NCBI RefSeq assembly: GCF_014197145.1
Contig: NZ_JACIEZ010000002.1
Location: forward strand, 186,001-250,000
DNA: 64,000 nt
Source: Gellertiella hungarica
GTDB lineage: Bacteria; Pseudomonadota; Alphaproteobacteria; Rhizobiales; Rhizobiaceae
Direction of reading: 5' to 3'
Shown: piece by piece, positions 7,663 through 16,746 of the stretch
Layout: each line of letters starts with the position of its first letter
Numbering within the stretch: position 1 is the stretch's first letter
Translations under genes and position numbers: made by a program
Notes under the pieces: model-generated
Database searches by the model: none
The model's input: only the letters and a program-made list of their open reading frames with translations
What the model was told of the DNA's origin: nothing

Positions 7663-8310
7663 TTACGCAACCATTGTCGTGTTGATCTTGCCGAGCTGGA
7701 TGACGGCCTGCGTGCGGCTGTCGACGTTCAGCTTGAGAAGGATCGCCGACACATGGGCCTTGATCGTTGCTTCCGAAACGCCGAGCTCGTAGGCGATCTG
7801 CTTGTTGAGCAGGCCTTCGGCAAGCATGCCGAGCACGCGGCTCTGCTGCGGGGTCAGCGTGCGCAGGCGGTTGATGAGATCGGCGGATTCCGGATCGCTC
7901 TCCACGGCACCCTGGTATCCCGGCGGGGTGGCGATGTCGCCGTCGAGCACCGCCTTGATCGCCAGCCTTATGTCCTCGATGCCGGAGGATTTGGAGATGA
8001 AGCCGGATGCGCCAAGCTGCAGCGCCCGGTGCACGGTCGCGCTGTCGTCGCTGGCCGACACGATGACCACAGGCAGGTTCGGAAACTCGGCCCGAAGCGC
8101 CATCAGGCCCGAAAAGCCGCTCACGCCCGGCATGGCGAGATCGAGCAGCATCAGATCCGCACTCGGATTGTTTTCTGCGGCATGGTGTGCGGCGGCGAAA
8201 TCCCCGGCTTCGGTGATGTCGTGTTCGCCCTCCATCCCGGCGATGGCCTGGCGAAGCGCTCCGCGGAACAATGGATGATCGTCCGCGATGATGATCGAAA
8301 GTGCTGACAT
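7663..8310 (-). CDS. NarL/FixJ-family response regulator
   Basis: A two-domain 215-residue response regulator. The receiver domain has the acidic pair (IIADDHPLF), the phosphoacceptor Asp in LMLLDLAMPG, the Ser in VVIVSASDD and Lys in GFISKSS. The C-terminal LuxR-type helix-turn-helix (LTPQQSRVLGMLAEGLLNKQ, then VSEATIKAHVSAIL) binds DNA. No sensor kinase gene is adjacent, so its partner is encoded elsewhere. It is on the same strand as the S24 regulator, separated by about 117 bp of AT-richer sequence, and appears monocistronic. Target genes cannot be inferred from the sequence. Confidence 0.92.
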   Translation of the reverse strand: MSALSIIIADDHPLFRGALRQAIAGMEGEHDITEAGDFAAAHHAAENNPSADLMLLDLAMPGVSGFSGLMALRAEFPNLPVVIVSASDDSATVHRALQLGASGFISKSSGIEDIRLAIKAVLDGDIATPPGYQGAVESDPESADLINRLRTLTPQQSRVLGMLAEGLLNKQIAYELGVSEATIKAHVSAILLKLNVDSRTQAVIQLGKINTTMVA

Positions 8311-8534
8311 GCCGTGCTCCCTCCCAAGAGCCGCTCCGGTCGTCCCGCTACCGGGGCTGCCTGCCTGCTTGGCATTTCAGATGTTTATAACACCTCGGTA
8401 GCCAAGAGAAAGGGCCATTTCCCGCCTCTCGGGGAATTGCAGCCATGCATTTCGCGATAGCTTTGCCGAAACCGTGGACAAATTCGCCCGCTTCCGGCAA
8501 ATGCGGGGGCATCAGGCAAGCGGGAGAGCATTCC

Positions 8535-8882
8535 ATGGCAGGCGGCGTCATTTACAAGATTGTACCGGAGAGCCTCTGGGCCGAGGCGCGGGCGGAGGGC
8601 CTCTTCCGCGGCGCTGCGATCGATCTCACCGATGGCTATATCCACTTCTCCACCGCCGCCCAGGCGCGGGAAACGGCGGATCGCCATTTCGCGGGCCAGA
8701 AGGGCCTGCTTCTTGTCGCCGTCGAGGGTGCTGCGCTCGGCGATGCGCTGAAATACGAGCCCTCCCGTGGCGGCGATCTCTTCCCGCATCTCTACGCCCA
8801 TCTTCCCATGGGCGCGGTGCTCTGGGAAAAGCCCCTGCCGCTCGGCCCCGACGGCCGCCACCAGTTTCCGGAGATGGCATGA
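8535..8882 (+). CDS. DUF952 family protein
   Basis: A 115-residue DUF952 protein. Family features are the start IYKIVPESLWAEAR, the core DLTDGYIHFSTAAQARETA and the C-terminal FPHLYAHLPMGAVLW. DUF952 proteins have a fold related to ADP-ribosyl/phosphotransferase-like proteins, but no activity is established. The start at 8535 has gggag upstream. The stop overlaps the pyrD start (ATGATGA region, 8879-8882), so the two genes are translationally coupled; the same DUF952-pyrD pairing is, to my knowledge, common in Rhizobiales. Confidence 0.88.
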   Translation: MAGGVIYKIVPESLWAEARAEGLFRGAAIDLTDGYIHFSTAAQARETADRHFAGQKGLLLVAVEGAALGDALKYEPSRGGDLFPHLYAHLPMGAVLWEKPLPLGPDGRHQFPEMA

Positions 8883-9964
8883 TGTCCGCATTGTTCGACC
8901 GCCTTGGCCGCAAGGGCCTCTTTCTCTTTGATCCCGAGACGGCCCACGGGCTTTCGATTGCCGGGCTCAAGACCGGCCTCGTGCCCGCCTGCGCCGCGCC
9001 CGCCGATCAGCGGCTCGCGCAGACGGTGGCCGGCATCCGCTTCCCGAACCCGATCGGCATGGCAGCCGGCTATGACAAGAATGCCGAAGTGCCGGACCAG
9101 CTCCTGAAGCTCGGCTTCGGTTTTGCCGAAGTGGGCACGCTCACCCCGCTTGCGCAGCCCGGCAATCCGAAGCCGCGCATGTTCCGGCTGGAGCGGGAGC
9201 GCGCCGTCATCAACCGGCTCGGCTTCAACAACGAGGGGCATCGGGCCGCGCTTGCCCGGCTGAAGGCCCGCACCGGCAGCGGCATCGTCGGCGTCAATAT
9301 CGGCGCCAACAAGGACAGTGCCGACCGGATCGACGACTATGTGAAGGGCATCCGCGCTTTCTATGGCGTCGCGACCTATTTCACCGCCAACATCTCGTCG
9401 CCCAACACGCCCGGCCTGCGCGACCTGCAGGCGCGCGAAAGCCTTGCCGCCCTCCTCGGTGCCGTGCTTGCCGTCCGCGCCGAGGAGGCCGCGACATCCG
9501 GCCGCCGCGTGCCGGTCTTCCTGAAGATCGCGCCCGATCTGACGCCCGAAGGCATGGACGACATCGCGGCCGAGGTGTTCGCCCACGATCTCGACGGGCT
9601 GATCGTCTCCAACACGACGCTCGCGCGCGACGGTCTCTCCGACCCGCAGAAGGGCGAGGCGGGCGGCCTTTCCGGCGCACCGCTCTTCGAGAAATCCACC
9701 GCCGTCCTGGCCGCGATGCGCAAGCGGGTGGGCGCCGGCCTGCCGATCATCGGCGTCGGCGGGGTTTCCTCGGCGGAAACAGCGGCGGAGAAGATCCGTG
9801 CCGGGGCCGATCTCGTGCAGCTCTATTCCTGCATGGTCTATGAAGGGCCGGGGCTGCCGGGACGGATCGTCAGCGGCCTTTCTGGCATCCTCGACCGGGA
9901 GAAGGCAGCCTCGATCCGCGATCTGCGCGACACGAAGCTCGATTACTGGGCCGCAAAGGCCTGA
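8879..9964 (+). CDS. pyrD: Dihydroorotate dehydrogenase (quinone), class 2
   Basis: Oxidises dihydroorotate to orotate in pyrimidine biosynthesis, passing electrons to quinone at the inner membrane. At 361 residues it has the class 2 length, with an N-terminal amphipathic extension (LFDPETAHGLSIAGLK). FMN and substrate motifs include MAAGYDKNAEVP, GFAEVGTLTPLAQPGNP, NRLGFNNEG, NISSPNTPGLRDLQ (class 2 catalytic serine region), FLKIAPDL and IIGVGGVSS. Start is 8879 or the adjacent ATG at 8882. It overlaps the DUF952 gene by four bases and the convergent MATE gene by 22 bp. Confidence 0.96.
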   Translation: MMSALFDRLGRKGLFLFDPETAHGLSIAGLKTGLVPACAAPADQRLAQTVAGIRFPNPIGMAAGYDKNAEVPDQLLKLGFGFAEVGTLTPLAQPGNPKPRMFRLERERAVINRLGFNNEGHRAALARLKARTGSGIVGVNIGANKDSADRIDDYVKGIRAFYGVATYFTANISSPNTPGLRDLQARESLAALLGAVLAVRAEEAATSGRRVPVFLKIAPDLTPEGMDDIAAEVFAHDLDGLIVSNTTLARDGLSDPQKGEAGGLSGAPLFEKSTAVLAAMRKRVGAGLPIIGVGGVSSAETAAEKIRAGADLVQLYSCMVYEGPGLPGRIVSGLSGILDREKAASIRDLRDTKLDYWAAKA

Positions 9965-11280
9965 GCCGCCTTGCCCGGCAGCAGACGGTAGAGGAAGAGC
10001 CCGCGCGCGAGCAGGAAGAGATTGAAGGCGATCCAGAGCCCGTGATTGCCGAGGAGCGGCACCAGCAGCGCAAGGGCCGCGAGGAAGGCGAGGAAGGAAA
10101 GCAGCATCTGGTTGCGCATGTCGCGCGACCAGGTGGCGCCGATGAAGACCCCGTCCATCAGGAAGGCAAGCGCCCCGGTGAGGCCGGAAAGCGCGGCATA
10201 GATCATCACCTCCCGCGCAGCATCCTGCACCTCGGGCACGGTCGTGAGAAAGGCGATGATCGGTGTGCCGAAGCCGGTGAAGAAGAGCGCCGCCGCTCCG
10301 GCCAGCGCCATCGACCACAGCGTCGTCAGCTTTACCGCCCGGTCGAAGGCCGGCCGATAGCCGGCACCGATCGCGCGTCCCGTCAGCTGCTCGGCGGCAT
10401 TGGCGAGCCCGTCGAGATAGAAGGCGGAGATCATCACGAAATTCATCAGCACGGCATTGGCGGCCAGCGTGACCGGCCCGAAGGACGCGCCGATCCGCGT
10501 CATCAGCATGTAGGCCGCGAGCAGCACGAAGGTGCGGATGAGAAGATCCCGGTTCAGCGCGAACATTTCCTTGAGCCGCGCCGCGTCGAGCAGCACGGAA
10601 AGCGGGGGCATCCTGAGCCCGCCCAGCCCCTTGACCGATAGCGCCAGCCCCGCGAGCATGCCGATGGTTTCGCCGGCAACCGTCCCCCAGGCGACGCCTG
10701 CGACCCCCATCTTCAGCGAGAGCCCGAGCCAGATGGCCAGCACGATGTTGATGAGGTTGATGACGATCTGGATGACAAGACCTGCCGTGGCCTGCCCGCG
10801 CCCGAGGAGGAAGCCGAGGATCGCGAAATTGGCGAGCGCCATGGGTCCGGCAAGGATCCGGATCGAGAAATAGGTGGAGGTGACCTCCGCCGCCTCTCCC
10901 GTCGCCCCCATCAGGAACAGGCCGGCTTTCAGCACGGCGGGCGAGATCAGAAGCATCGCCGCGCCACAGACGAGCGAGAGCAGCAGCGCTCGCCAGAAGA
11001 CGTGCCGCTGCCCTTCGAGATCGCCCCGCCCATAGGCCTGGGCGACAAGGCCGGTCGTCGAGGAGCGCAGGAAATTGAAGATCGAATAGAGGAAGTCGAA
11101 GAGCACCGCGCCGATGGTGAGGCCGGCAAGGGCGGCGGCACTGCCCATGCGACCCACCACGGCGGTATCGGTGAAGCCGAGGAGCGGCGTCGTCACGAAG
11201 GCGAGCGTCATCGGCACGGCGATGGAAAGCACCAGCCGGTGCGTGACGGTAAAGGGTCCGCCGGCGGTGTTGTCGCTCAT
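9943..11280 (-). CDS. MATE family efflux transporter
   Basis: A 445-residue inner-membrane antiporter of the multidrug and toxic compound extrusion family, DinF-like branch. About twelve hydrophobic segments are evident. The N-terminal signature VTHRLVLSIAVPMTLAFVTT and PLLGFTDTAVVGRMGSAAAL is typical of DinF-type MATE proteins; the second half repeats the pattern (LLAAYMLMTRIGASFGPVTL, then AANAVLMNF). It would extrude cationic or toxic compounds using a Na+ or H+ gradient; the substrate is unknown. Its 3' end overlaps pyrD on the opposite strand. Confidence 0.93.
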   Translation of the reverse strand: MSDNTAGGPFTVTHRLVLSIAVPMTLAFVTTPLLGFTDTAVVGRMGSAAALAGLTIGAVLFDFLYSIFNFLRSSTTGLVAQAYGRGDLEGQRHVFWRALLLSLVCGAAMLLISPAVLKAGLFLMGATGEAAEVTSTYFSIRILAGPMALANFAILGFLLGRGQATAGLVIQIVINLINIVLAIWLGLSLKMGVAGVAWGTVAGETIGMLAGLALSVKGLGGLRMPPLSVLLDAARLKEMFALNRDLLIRTFVLLAAYMLMTRIGASFGPVTLAANAVLMNFVMISAFYLDGLANAAEQLTGRAIGAGYRPAFDRAVKLTTLWSMALAGAAALFFTGFGTPIIAFLTTVPEVQDAAREVMIYAALSGLTGALAFLMDGVFIGATWSRDMRNQMLLSFLAFLAALALLVPLLGNHGLWIAFNLFLLARGLFLYRLLPGKAAQAFAAQ

Positions 11281-11303
11281 CGGTTCACTGCCTTCGTTGC
11301 TGT

Positions 11304-11804
11304 TCAGCGCGGGTTGGAAAGCACCATGGCCCAGTAGGGCCGGTTGCCGTTGGAGGCGTCATAGGCCACCGCGACACCCATGCCGGAATAATCGCCCAGC
11401 ATGTTGTGCAGATGCTTCGGCGACTTCACCCAGGCGTCGATGGCTTCCTCCAGGCTTCCCTGGCCGGCCGCGACGTTTTCCGCTGCGGGGAGGGCGACAC
11501 CGCCGCCCTTCATCCGCGCCTTGAAATCGTCTCCGGGTCCGAGCAGGTGCGCCATCTTCCGGTAGGACACCATGCGCCTGGCCTGCGCCACGGCTGCACC
11601 GGCGGCAGCCGGATCGGCGGCGACCGGGGCCAGCCCCTTCCGGGCGCGGAGCGCGTTGACCGAAGCGACGGCCGCGGCGGAATAATCCCGCGCATTGCTG
11701 GGCTTTGAAGGCGGCGGTGGCGTTGCGCAGCCGGCAAGGAGGGCGGCAATGGAAAGGGCGGCGCCGGCGAGAATGCTGCGGCGATCGAGAATGTTCGAAG
11801 TCAT
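11304..11804 (-). CDS. CAP-domain (SCP-like) lipoprotein
   Basis: A 166-residue exported protein with a CAP/SCP (CRISP-Antigen 5-PR1) domain. The N-terminus carries twin arginines (LDRRSILAGA) and a lipobox, SIAALLAGC, predicting a lipid-anchored cysteine. The domain has ARRMVSYRKMAHLLGPGDDF, AAENVAAGQGSLEEAIDAWV and SPKHLHNMLGDYSGMGVAVA, with the histidines and glutamate usually clustered in the CAP cavity. Function is unknown. It lies between the small membrane-protein gene and the MATE gene on the same strand with short gaps, possibly one operon. Confidence 0.88.
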   Translation of the reverse strand: MTSNILDRRSILAGAALSIAALLAGCATPPPPSKPSNARDYSAAAVASVNALRARKGLAPVAADPAAAGAAVAQARRMVSYRKMAHLLGPGDDFKARMKGGGVALPAAENVAAGQGSLEEAIDAWVKSPKHLHNMLGDYSGMGVAVAYDASNGNRPYWAMVLSNPR

Positions 11805-11808
11805 GGCG

Positions 11809-12075
11809 TCAGCGCTTGTAGCTCAGGATGCGGATGAGGATGAAGACCGGGATGACGACCGAGCCACCCAGCACCAGATAGGTGCCGAAGCGCCCGAGCG
11901 CCTGAAAGCCCGTTTCCCAGAGATCGATGAGGAAGAAGCGGATATTGTCGACGATATCCAGCGGCATGATGTCGAAGATCTTCATGAAGAAGCCGACGAT
12001 CAGCGACACCACCAGCAGCTTGATGATGGTGCGGGCGGGGGTGTCTCCAAGAAACCGGTTGACTGAGTCCGGCAT
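11809..12075 (-). CDS. Small membrane protein, DUF6460-like
   Basis: An 88-residue protein with two hydrophobic helices (KLLVVSLIVGFFMKIFDIMP and TYLVLGGSVVIPVFILIRIL) joined by an amphipathic stretch. It resembles the DUF6460 family found in Rhizobiales; the function is unknown. A ribosome-binding site (caggagaac) precedes ATG 12075. It sits 4 bp from the downstream CAP-lipoprotein gene and is probably cotranscribed with it. Confidence 0.75.
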   Translation of the reverse strand: MPDSVNRFLGDTPARTIIKLLVVSLIVGFFMKIFDIMPLDIVDNIRFFLIDLWETGFQALGRFGTYLVLGGSVVIPVFILIRILSYKR

Positions 12076-12221
12076 GGTCGTTCTCCTGTTTGGCTCTGGA
12101 TAGGCCGCGGATTTTGCGCCCGCAAGCCTTTTTGCGCGGCAGGCAGGCGGTGGCTTCTTGCCTTTTTGCCGCGCCGGGGCGAGAAGGCGTCGCTTCGGAA
12201 TTCAAGGCGGAGTTATTCTCG

Positions 12222-13151
12222 ATGGCACCCAACCAGCTTTCCTCCGGCGATGTGCTTGCCGACAGGCGCGCCGATTATGCCCGCATGATGGCCGAAGGTG
12301 GCGATTTTACGGGCGCCGCCGAACTGATCGAGCAGGCGCTGGAGCTCGCCCCCGGCTGGGCGGCAGGCTGGTTCCGCCTCGGCGAGTATCGGGAAAAGGC
12401 CGGGCTTCCCGATCAGGCGGCCGACGCCTATGCCCGCACCGCCTCGCTCGATCCCGAAGGCGTGTTCGGCGCGCCGCTGAAGCTCGCCCTGCTCGGCCGG
12501 GCAGGGGTGCCCGACCATCCGCCGAGCCGCTATGTGGAGCAGCTCTTCGACGATTATGCCGCCCGCTTCGACAAGGCGCTCGTCGAACGCCTCGGCTACA
12601 GCGTGCCGCAGAAGCTGAAGGCGCTTGTCGACACGCAGGGCCGCCATTTCGCAACGGCGATCGATCTCGGCTGCGGCACGGGGCTTTTCGGGGTGGAAAT
12701 CCGGTCCGGCGTCAACTGGCTCGAGGGCTACGATCTCTCCCGCAACATGCTGCGCGAAGCGGAGGCCAAGGCGGTCTACGATCATCTCGGCCAGGCGGAT
12801 CTCTCCCTCGACGCCGAGGCCTCCGGCCTGTTTTCGGATGATCGCGGTCTCTTCCGCGCCGATCTCGTCAGTGCCGCCGACGTGCTCATGTATCTCGGCG
12901 ATCTCGGCCAGCCCTTCCGTCTCGCCCGCGACCTGCTGGCTCCGGCCGGCCTCTTCGCCTTCTCCGTCGAGGACGCCGGCGATGGTGACGGCTTCCGTCT
13001 CGTCCAGTCCATGCGCTACGCCCATACCGAAGCCTATGTCCGCACCACGCTCGCCGCCCACGGCTTCAGCCTCACCCATCTGGAGCGCACCGTCATCCGC
13101 ATGGATGCCGGCGCTCCGGTGCATGGCATCCTGTTCCTGGCAGCGGCCTGA
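12222..13151 (+). CDS. TPR-containing SAM-dependent methyltransferase
   Basis: A 309-residue cytosolic protein. The first 90 residues hold two TPR-like helical repeats (DFTGAAELIEQALELAPGWA, then GLPDQAADAYARTASLDPEG). The rest is a class I methyltransferase with the SAM-binding motif ATAIDLGCGTGLFGVE, motif II around LEGYDLSRNML and post-core DLVSAADVLMYLGDL. This TPR-methyltransferase architecture is common in alphaproteobacteria but the substrate is unknown. The start at 12222 follows an aaggcggag Shine-Dalgarno. The gene is divergent from the DUF6460-like gene and followed by repeat element A. Confidence 0.88.
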   Translation: MAPNQLSSGDVLADRRADYARMMAEGGDFTGAAELIEQALELAPGWAAGWFRLGEYREKAGLPDQAADAYARTASLDPEGVFGAPLKLALLGRAGVPDHPPSRYVEQLFDDYAARFDKALVERLGYSVPQKLKALVDTQGRHFATAIDLGCGTGLFGVEIRSGVNWLEGYDLSRNMLREAEAKAVYDHLGQADLSLDAEASGLFSDDRGLFRADLVSAADVLMYLGDLGQPFRLARDLLAPAGLFAFSVEDAGDGDGFRLVQSMRYAHTEAYVRTTLAAHGFSLTHLERTVIRMDAGAPVHGILFLAAA

Positions 13152-13157
13152 AGCGCC

Positions 13158-13370
13158 GAGTTTGAGGCCCCGCACCCCCCTCTGCCCCTGCCGGGGCATC
13201 TCCCCCTCAAGGGGGGAGATCGACTTCGTGGTTTTTGATTTCCCCAAATAACAAGCGTCTCATTTGCAGATACGTTTGCGAGGGACTGCCCACATGAACC
13301 CATCCCGATCTCCCCCCTTGAGGGGGAGATGCCCGGCAGGGCAGAGGGGGGTGCCGTGCCTCAAACTCGA
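13158..13370 (+). repeat. Composite palindromic repeat element, copy A
   Basis: A 213-bp inverted repeat filling most of the 308-bp gap before the helicase gene. Each arm carries the same GC-rich block: a cgagtttgaggc-like edge, a caccccctctgccc segment, gccgggcatc, and a hairpin catctccccctcaaggggggagat. The right arm is its reverse complement. The 75-bp centre contains aataacaagcgtctcat and a gcgagggactgccc-like end, shared with copies B (28701-28916) and C (30869-31086). No coding content. Confidence 0.85.
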
Positions 13371-13459
13371 CGGCTTGCAGGGAAAGGCCGGCGCCTGCAT
13401 CTGCCCCGGTCTCTTCGCACCTCCGTTCCCCCTTTCCCTTTTCCTTCCCCATCACTACC

Positions 13460-15976
13460 TTGGCCGATGTGACCGAACACGATGCCGCCCTTGCCCTGTT
13501 GCCCCCCGTCTTTCTCCGCTGGTTCGCGGAAAAGGGCTGGCAGCCGCGTGCGCATCAGCTGGAGCTGCTGCGGCGTGCGCGCGACGGGGAAAGCACGCTG
13601 CTGATCGCGCCGACGGGTGCGGGCAAGACACTTGCCGGCTTCCTGCCGGCGCTCACCGAGCTTGCGGCCCGCGGCAGGCCGAAGCCGGGGACCGGTTTTC
13701 ATGGGGTGCACACGCTCTACATCTCGCCGCTGAAGGCGCTGGCCGTCGATATCGAGCGCAACCTGTCGCGGCCCGTTACGGACATGGGCCTTCCCGTTAA
13801 CATCGAGAACCGCACCGGCGATACGCCGACGGGCAAGCGCCAGCGCCAGAAGCTCAATCCGCCGGACATATTGCTCACCACGCCGGAGCAGCTGGCGCTG
13901 CTGATTGCGTCGAAGGATGCGGAGCGGTTCTTCAGGGATCTCCGCTTCGTGGTGCTGGACGAGCTTCATTCGCTGGTGACATCGAAGCGCGGGCACCTGC
14001 TTTCGCTGGGGCTGGCACGACTGCACAGGCTCGCGCCGGGGCTGCGCACCATCGGGCTGTCGGCAACGGTCGCCGAGCCGGAGGAGCTGTGCGGCTGGCT
14101 GGTGCCACAGGCCGAGGGCGAGGCGCGCCGCGCCGGCATGGTCACGGTGGCGGGTGGGGCAAAGCCTGATATCACCATCCTCGGCACGGAAGAGCGCGTT
14201 CCCTGGTCCGGCCATTCGGCCCGCTATGCGATGCGCGACGTCTACGAGACGCTGAAGGATTTCAAGACGACGCTGCTTTTCGTCAACACCCGTTCGCAGG
14301 CGGAAATGCTCTTTCAGGAGCTCTGGACGATCAACGACGACAACCTGCCGATCGCGCTCCATCACGGCTCGCTCGATGTCAGCCAGCGCCGTCGGGTGGA
14401 GGCGGCGATGGCGGAAAACCGGCTGCGCGCGGTCGTTGCCACCTCGACGCTCGACCTCGGCATCGACTGGGGCGACGTGGACCTCGTCATCCATGTGGGC
14501 GCGCCGAAGGGGGCGAGCCGGCTTGCCCAGCGCATCGGCCGCTCGAACCACCGCATGGACGAGCCGAGCCGGGCGATCCTCGTGCCCGCCAACCGCTTCG
14601 AGGTGATGGAGTGCCAGGCGGCCCTCGATGCCAATTATATCGGCGCGCAGGATACGCCGCCGATCGGGGAGGGGGCGCTCGACGTGCTTGCCCAGCATGT
14701 GCTCGGCATTGCCTGCGCCGGCCCCTTCGATGCCGTTGCGCTGCACGAGGAGGTGCGCTCGGCCTATCCCTACCGGATGCTCGCCTGGGAAACCTTCGAG
14801 AAGATCGTCGATTTCGTCGCGACCGGCGGCTATGCGCTCAGAAGCTACGAGCGCTATGCCCGCATCCGGAAGACGAAGGACGGGCTCTGGCGCATCTCCA
14901 ATCCGCAGGTGGCGCAGCAATACCGGCTGAATGTCGGCACCATCATCGAAAGCCCGATGCTCAACATCCGGCTCGTCAAGCGCAATGCGAGAGGCACCAT
15001 CGGGCGGGGCGGGGCCTCGCTCGGCAAGGTGGAGGAGAGCTTCCTGGAATCCCTTACCCAGGGCGACACCTTCCTCTTTGCCGGCAAGGTGCTCCGCTTC
15101 GAGGGCATCCGCGAGAACGAGTGCCTTGCAAGCCAGGCCTTCCATCTCGATCCGAAGATCCCCGCCTATGCGGGGGGCAAGTTTCCGCTCTCCACCTATC
15201 TCGCCGATCAGGTGCGGGCCATGCTGGCCGATCCAGACCGCTGGCAGAGCCTGCCCGACCAGGTGCGCGACTGGCTGTCGCTGCAGAAGGAGAAATCCGT
15301 CCTGCCCGGGCGCGGCGAGCTTCTGGTCGAAACCTTCCCGCGCGGCAACCGGCATTTCATGGTGCTCTACCCCTTCGAGGGCAGGCTTGCGCACCAGACG
15401 CTCGGCATGCTGCTGACCCGCCGGCTGGAGCGCTCAGGGGCAAAGCCGCTCGGCTTCGTCGCCACCGATTACGCACTCGCGGTCTGGGGACTGGAGGACA
15501 TGGGGCGGATGATCCGCTCCGGCCGGCTGCCGCTCGGCGAGCTGTTCGAGGAGGACATGCTCGGCGACGATCTGGAGGCATGGCTTGCCGAAAGCTTCAT
15601 GCTGAAGCGCACCTTCCGTAACTGTGCCGTCATCGCCGGGCTCATCGAAAGGCGCCACCCCGGAAAGGAAAAGAGCGGGCGGCAGGTCACGGTCTCCGCC
15701 GATCTCATCTATGACGTGCTGCGCAGCCACGAGCCGGATCACATCCTGCTGGAGGCCACCCGGCGGGATGCGGCAACGGGGCTTTTGGATATCGGCCGTC
15801 TTGGCGATATGCTGAAACGAATCAAGGGGCATATCACCCATCAGGCCTTGGAGCACATCTCGCCGCTTGCCGTGCCGGTCATGCTGGAGATCGGGCGCGA
15901 ACCGGTGGCGGGCGAGGCGCAGGATTCCCTGCTGGCAGAAGCCGCCGAGGACCTGATTGCGGAAGCCATGATGTGA
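13460..15976 (+). CDS. Ligase-associated DNA damage response DEXH helicase (Lhr-like)
   Basis: An 838-residue superfamily 2 helicase of the Lhr-like, ligase-associated DNA damage response family. Visible motifs: Walker A LLIAPTGAGKTLAGFLPA, motif Ia YISPLKALA, DEXH box VVLDELHSL, motif III IGLSATVAEPEEL, and motif V-VI VVATSTLDLGIDWGDVDLVI with QRIGRSNHRMDEPSRA. The C-terminal 400 residues are the Lhr winged-helix/core region. It probably unwinds DNA or RNA-DNA hybrids in repair. The start appears to be TTG at 13460 (GTG at 13469 is an alternative). It overlaps pdeM by four bases. The ATP-dependent ligase and exonuclease that often complete this cluster are not in the window. Confidence 0.92.
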   Translation: MADVTEHDAALALLPPVFLRWFAEKGWQPRAHQLELLRRARDGESTLLIAPTGAGKTLAGFLPALTELAARGRPKPGTGFHGVHTLYISPLKALAVDIERNLSRPVTDMGLPVNIENRTGDTPTGKRQRQKLNPPDILLTTPEQLALLIASKDAERFFRDLRFVVLDELHSLVTSKRGHLLSLGLARLHRLAPGLRTIGLSATVAEPEELCGWLVPQAEGEARRAGMVTVAGGAKPDITILGTEERVPWSGHSARYAMRDVYETLKDFKTTLLFVNTRSQAEMLFQELWTINDDNLPIALHHGSLDVSQRRRVEAAMAENRLRAVVATSTLDLGIDWGDVDLVIHVGAPKGASRLAQRIGRSNHRMDEPSRAILVPANRFEVMECQAALDANYIGAQDTPPIGEGALDVLAQHVLGIACAGPFDAVALHEEVRSAYPYRMLAWETFEKIVDFVATGGYALRSYERYARIRKTKDGLWRISNPQVAQQYRLNVGTIIESPMLNIRLVKRNARGTIGRGGASLGKVEESFLESLTQGDTFLFAGKVLRFEGIRENECLASQAFHLDPKIPAYAGGKFPLSTYLADQVRAMLADPDRWQSLPDQVRDWLSLQKEKSVLPGRGELLVETFPRGNRHFMVLYPFEGRLAHQTLGMLLTRRLERSGAKPLGFVATDYALAVWGLEDMGRMIRSGRLPLGELFEEDMLGDDLEAWLAESFMLKRTFRNCAVIAGLIERRHPGKEKSGRQVTVSADLIYDVLRSHEPDHILLEATRRDAATGLLDIGRLGDMLKRIKGHITHQALEHISPLAVPVMLEIGREPVAGEAQDSLLAEAAEDLIAEAMM

Positions 15977-16740
15977 CCCGCCAACCCGCTGCCGAGGACG
16001 ACGAGATCACCGTGCTGACCCGCATTGCCATGGCGAATGCCCCCGCTTCCGGCGGGCAGGAAACCTATGCCGAAATCTCGGTCGCGGGCGTCGCGGCCCT
16101 CTGCGATCCCCTGGGTGCCCTCTATCTGCCGGGTCCGCGCGTGCTCGTCGTCTCCGACCTGCATCTGGAAAAGGGAGCCGCCTATGCACGCCGCGGGCAG
16201 ATGCTCCCGCCCTACGACACGCTGGCGACCCTGAAGCTGCTCGAGTTGGTGATAGCGCGGCACGATCCCCGCCTCGTGGTCAGCCTGGGGGACAGCTTTC
16301 ACGACCGGCGCGGTTCGGCGGAAATGGCCGAGCCCTTCCGGGCGATGATCGGCACGCTTGCCCGCGGGCGCGAATGGATCTGGATTTCGGGCAATCACGA
16401 TCCGGATGGCGCGGTCAACCTGCCGGGCCAGTCGGCGGACGTGCTGCATGTGGACGGGCTCGTTTTCCGGCACGAGCCGGTCGCGGGAAGCGCCGTCGGC
16501 GAAATCGCCGGCCACCTGCATCCGGCGGCAACGGTCCGCAGGCGGGAGAAATCCGTCCGCCGGCCCTGCTTTGCGACCGACGGCACGCGCATGGTCATGC
16601 CGGCCTTCGGGGTGCTCACCGGCGGGATGGATCTTTCGCACCGCATCTTCCAGCCCTATTTCGATCGCGCGTCGCTGATTGCCCACCTGCTCGGCAAGGA
16701 TCGCGTCTATTCCGTCCGCTACAGCAACCTGCGCGGCTGA
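15973..16740 (+). CDS. pdeM: Ligase-associated DNA damage response endonuclease PdeM
   Basis: A 255-residue calcineurin-like metallophosphoesterase. Metal-binding motifs are in canonical order: SDLHLEKG, VSLGDSFHD, WISGNHDPDG and IAGHLHPAA. PdeM proteins are the phosphoesterase component of the ligase-associated DNA damage response group with the Lhr-like helicase just upstream. Translation begins at GTG 15973 within the helicase stop (GTGA overlap), so the two are translationally coupled. The 3' end is only 6 bp from the convergent TIGR02186-type gene. Confidence 0.9.
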   Translation: MTRQPAAEDDEITVLTRIAMANAPASGGQETYAEISVAGVAALCDPLGALYLPGPRVLVVSDLHLEKGAAYARRGQMLPPYDTLATLKLLELVIARHDPRLVVSLGDSFHDRRGSAEMAEPFRAMIGTLARGREWIWISGNHDPDGAVNLPGQSADVLHVDGLVFRHEPVAGSAVGEIAGHLHPAATVRRREKSVRRPCFATDGTRMVMPAFGVLTGGMDLSHRIFQPYFDRASLIAHLLGKDRVYSVRYSNLRG

Positions 16741-16746
16741 GGGACC

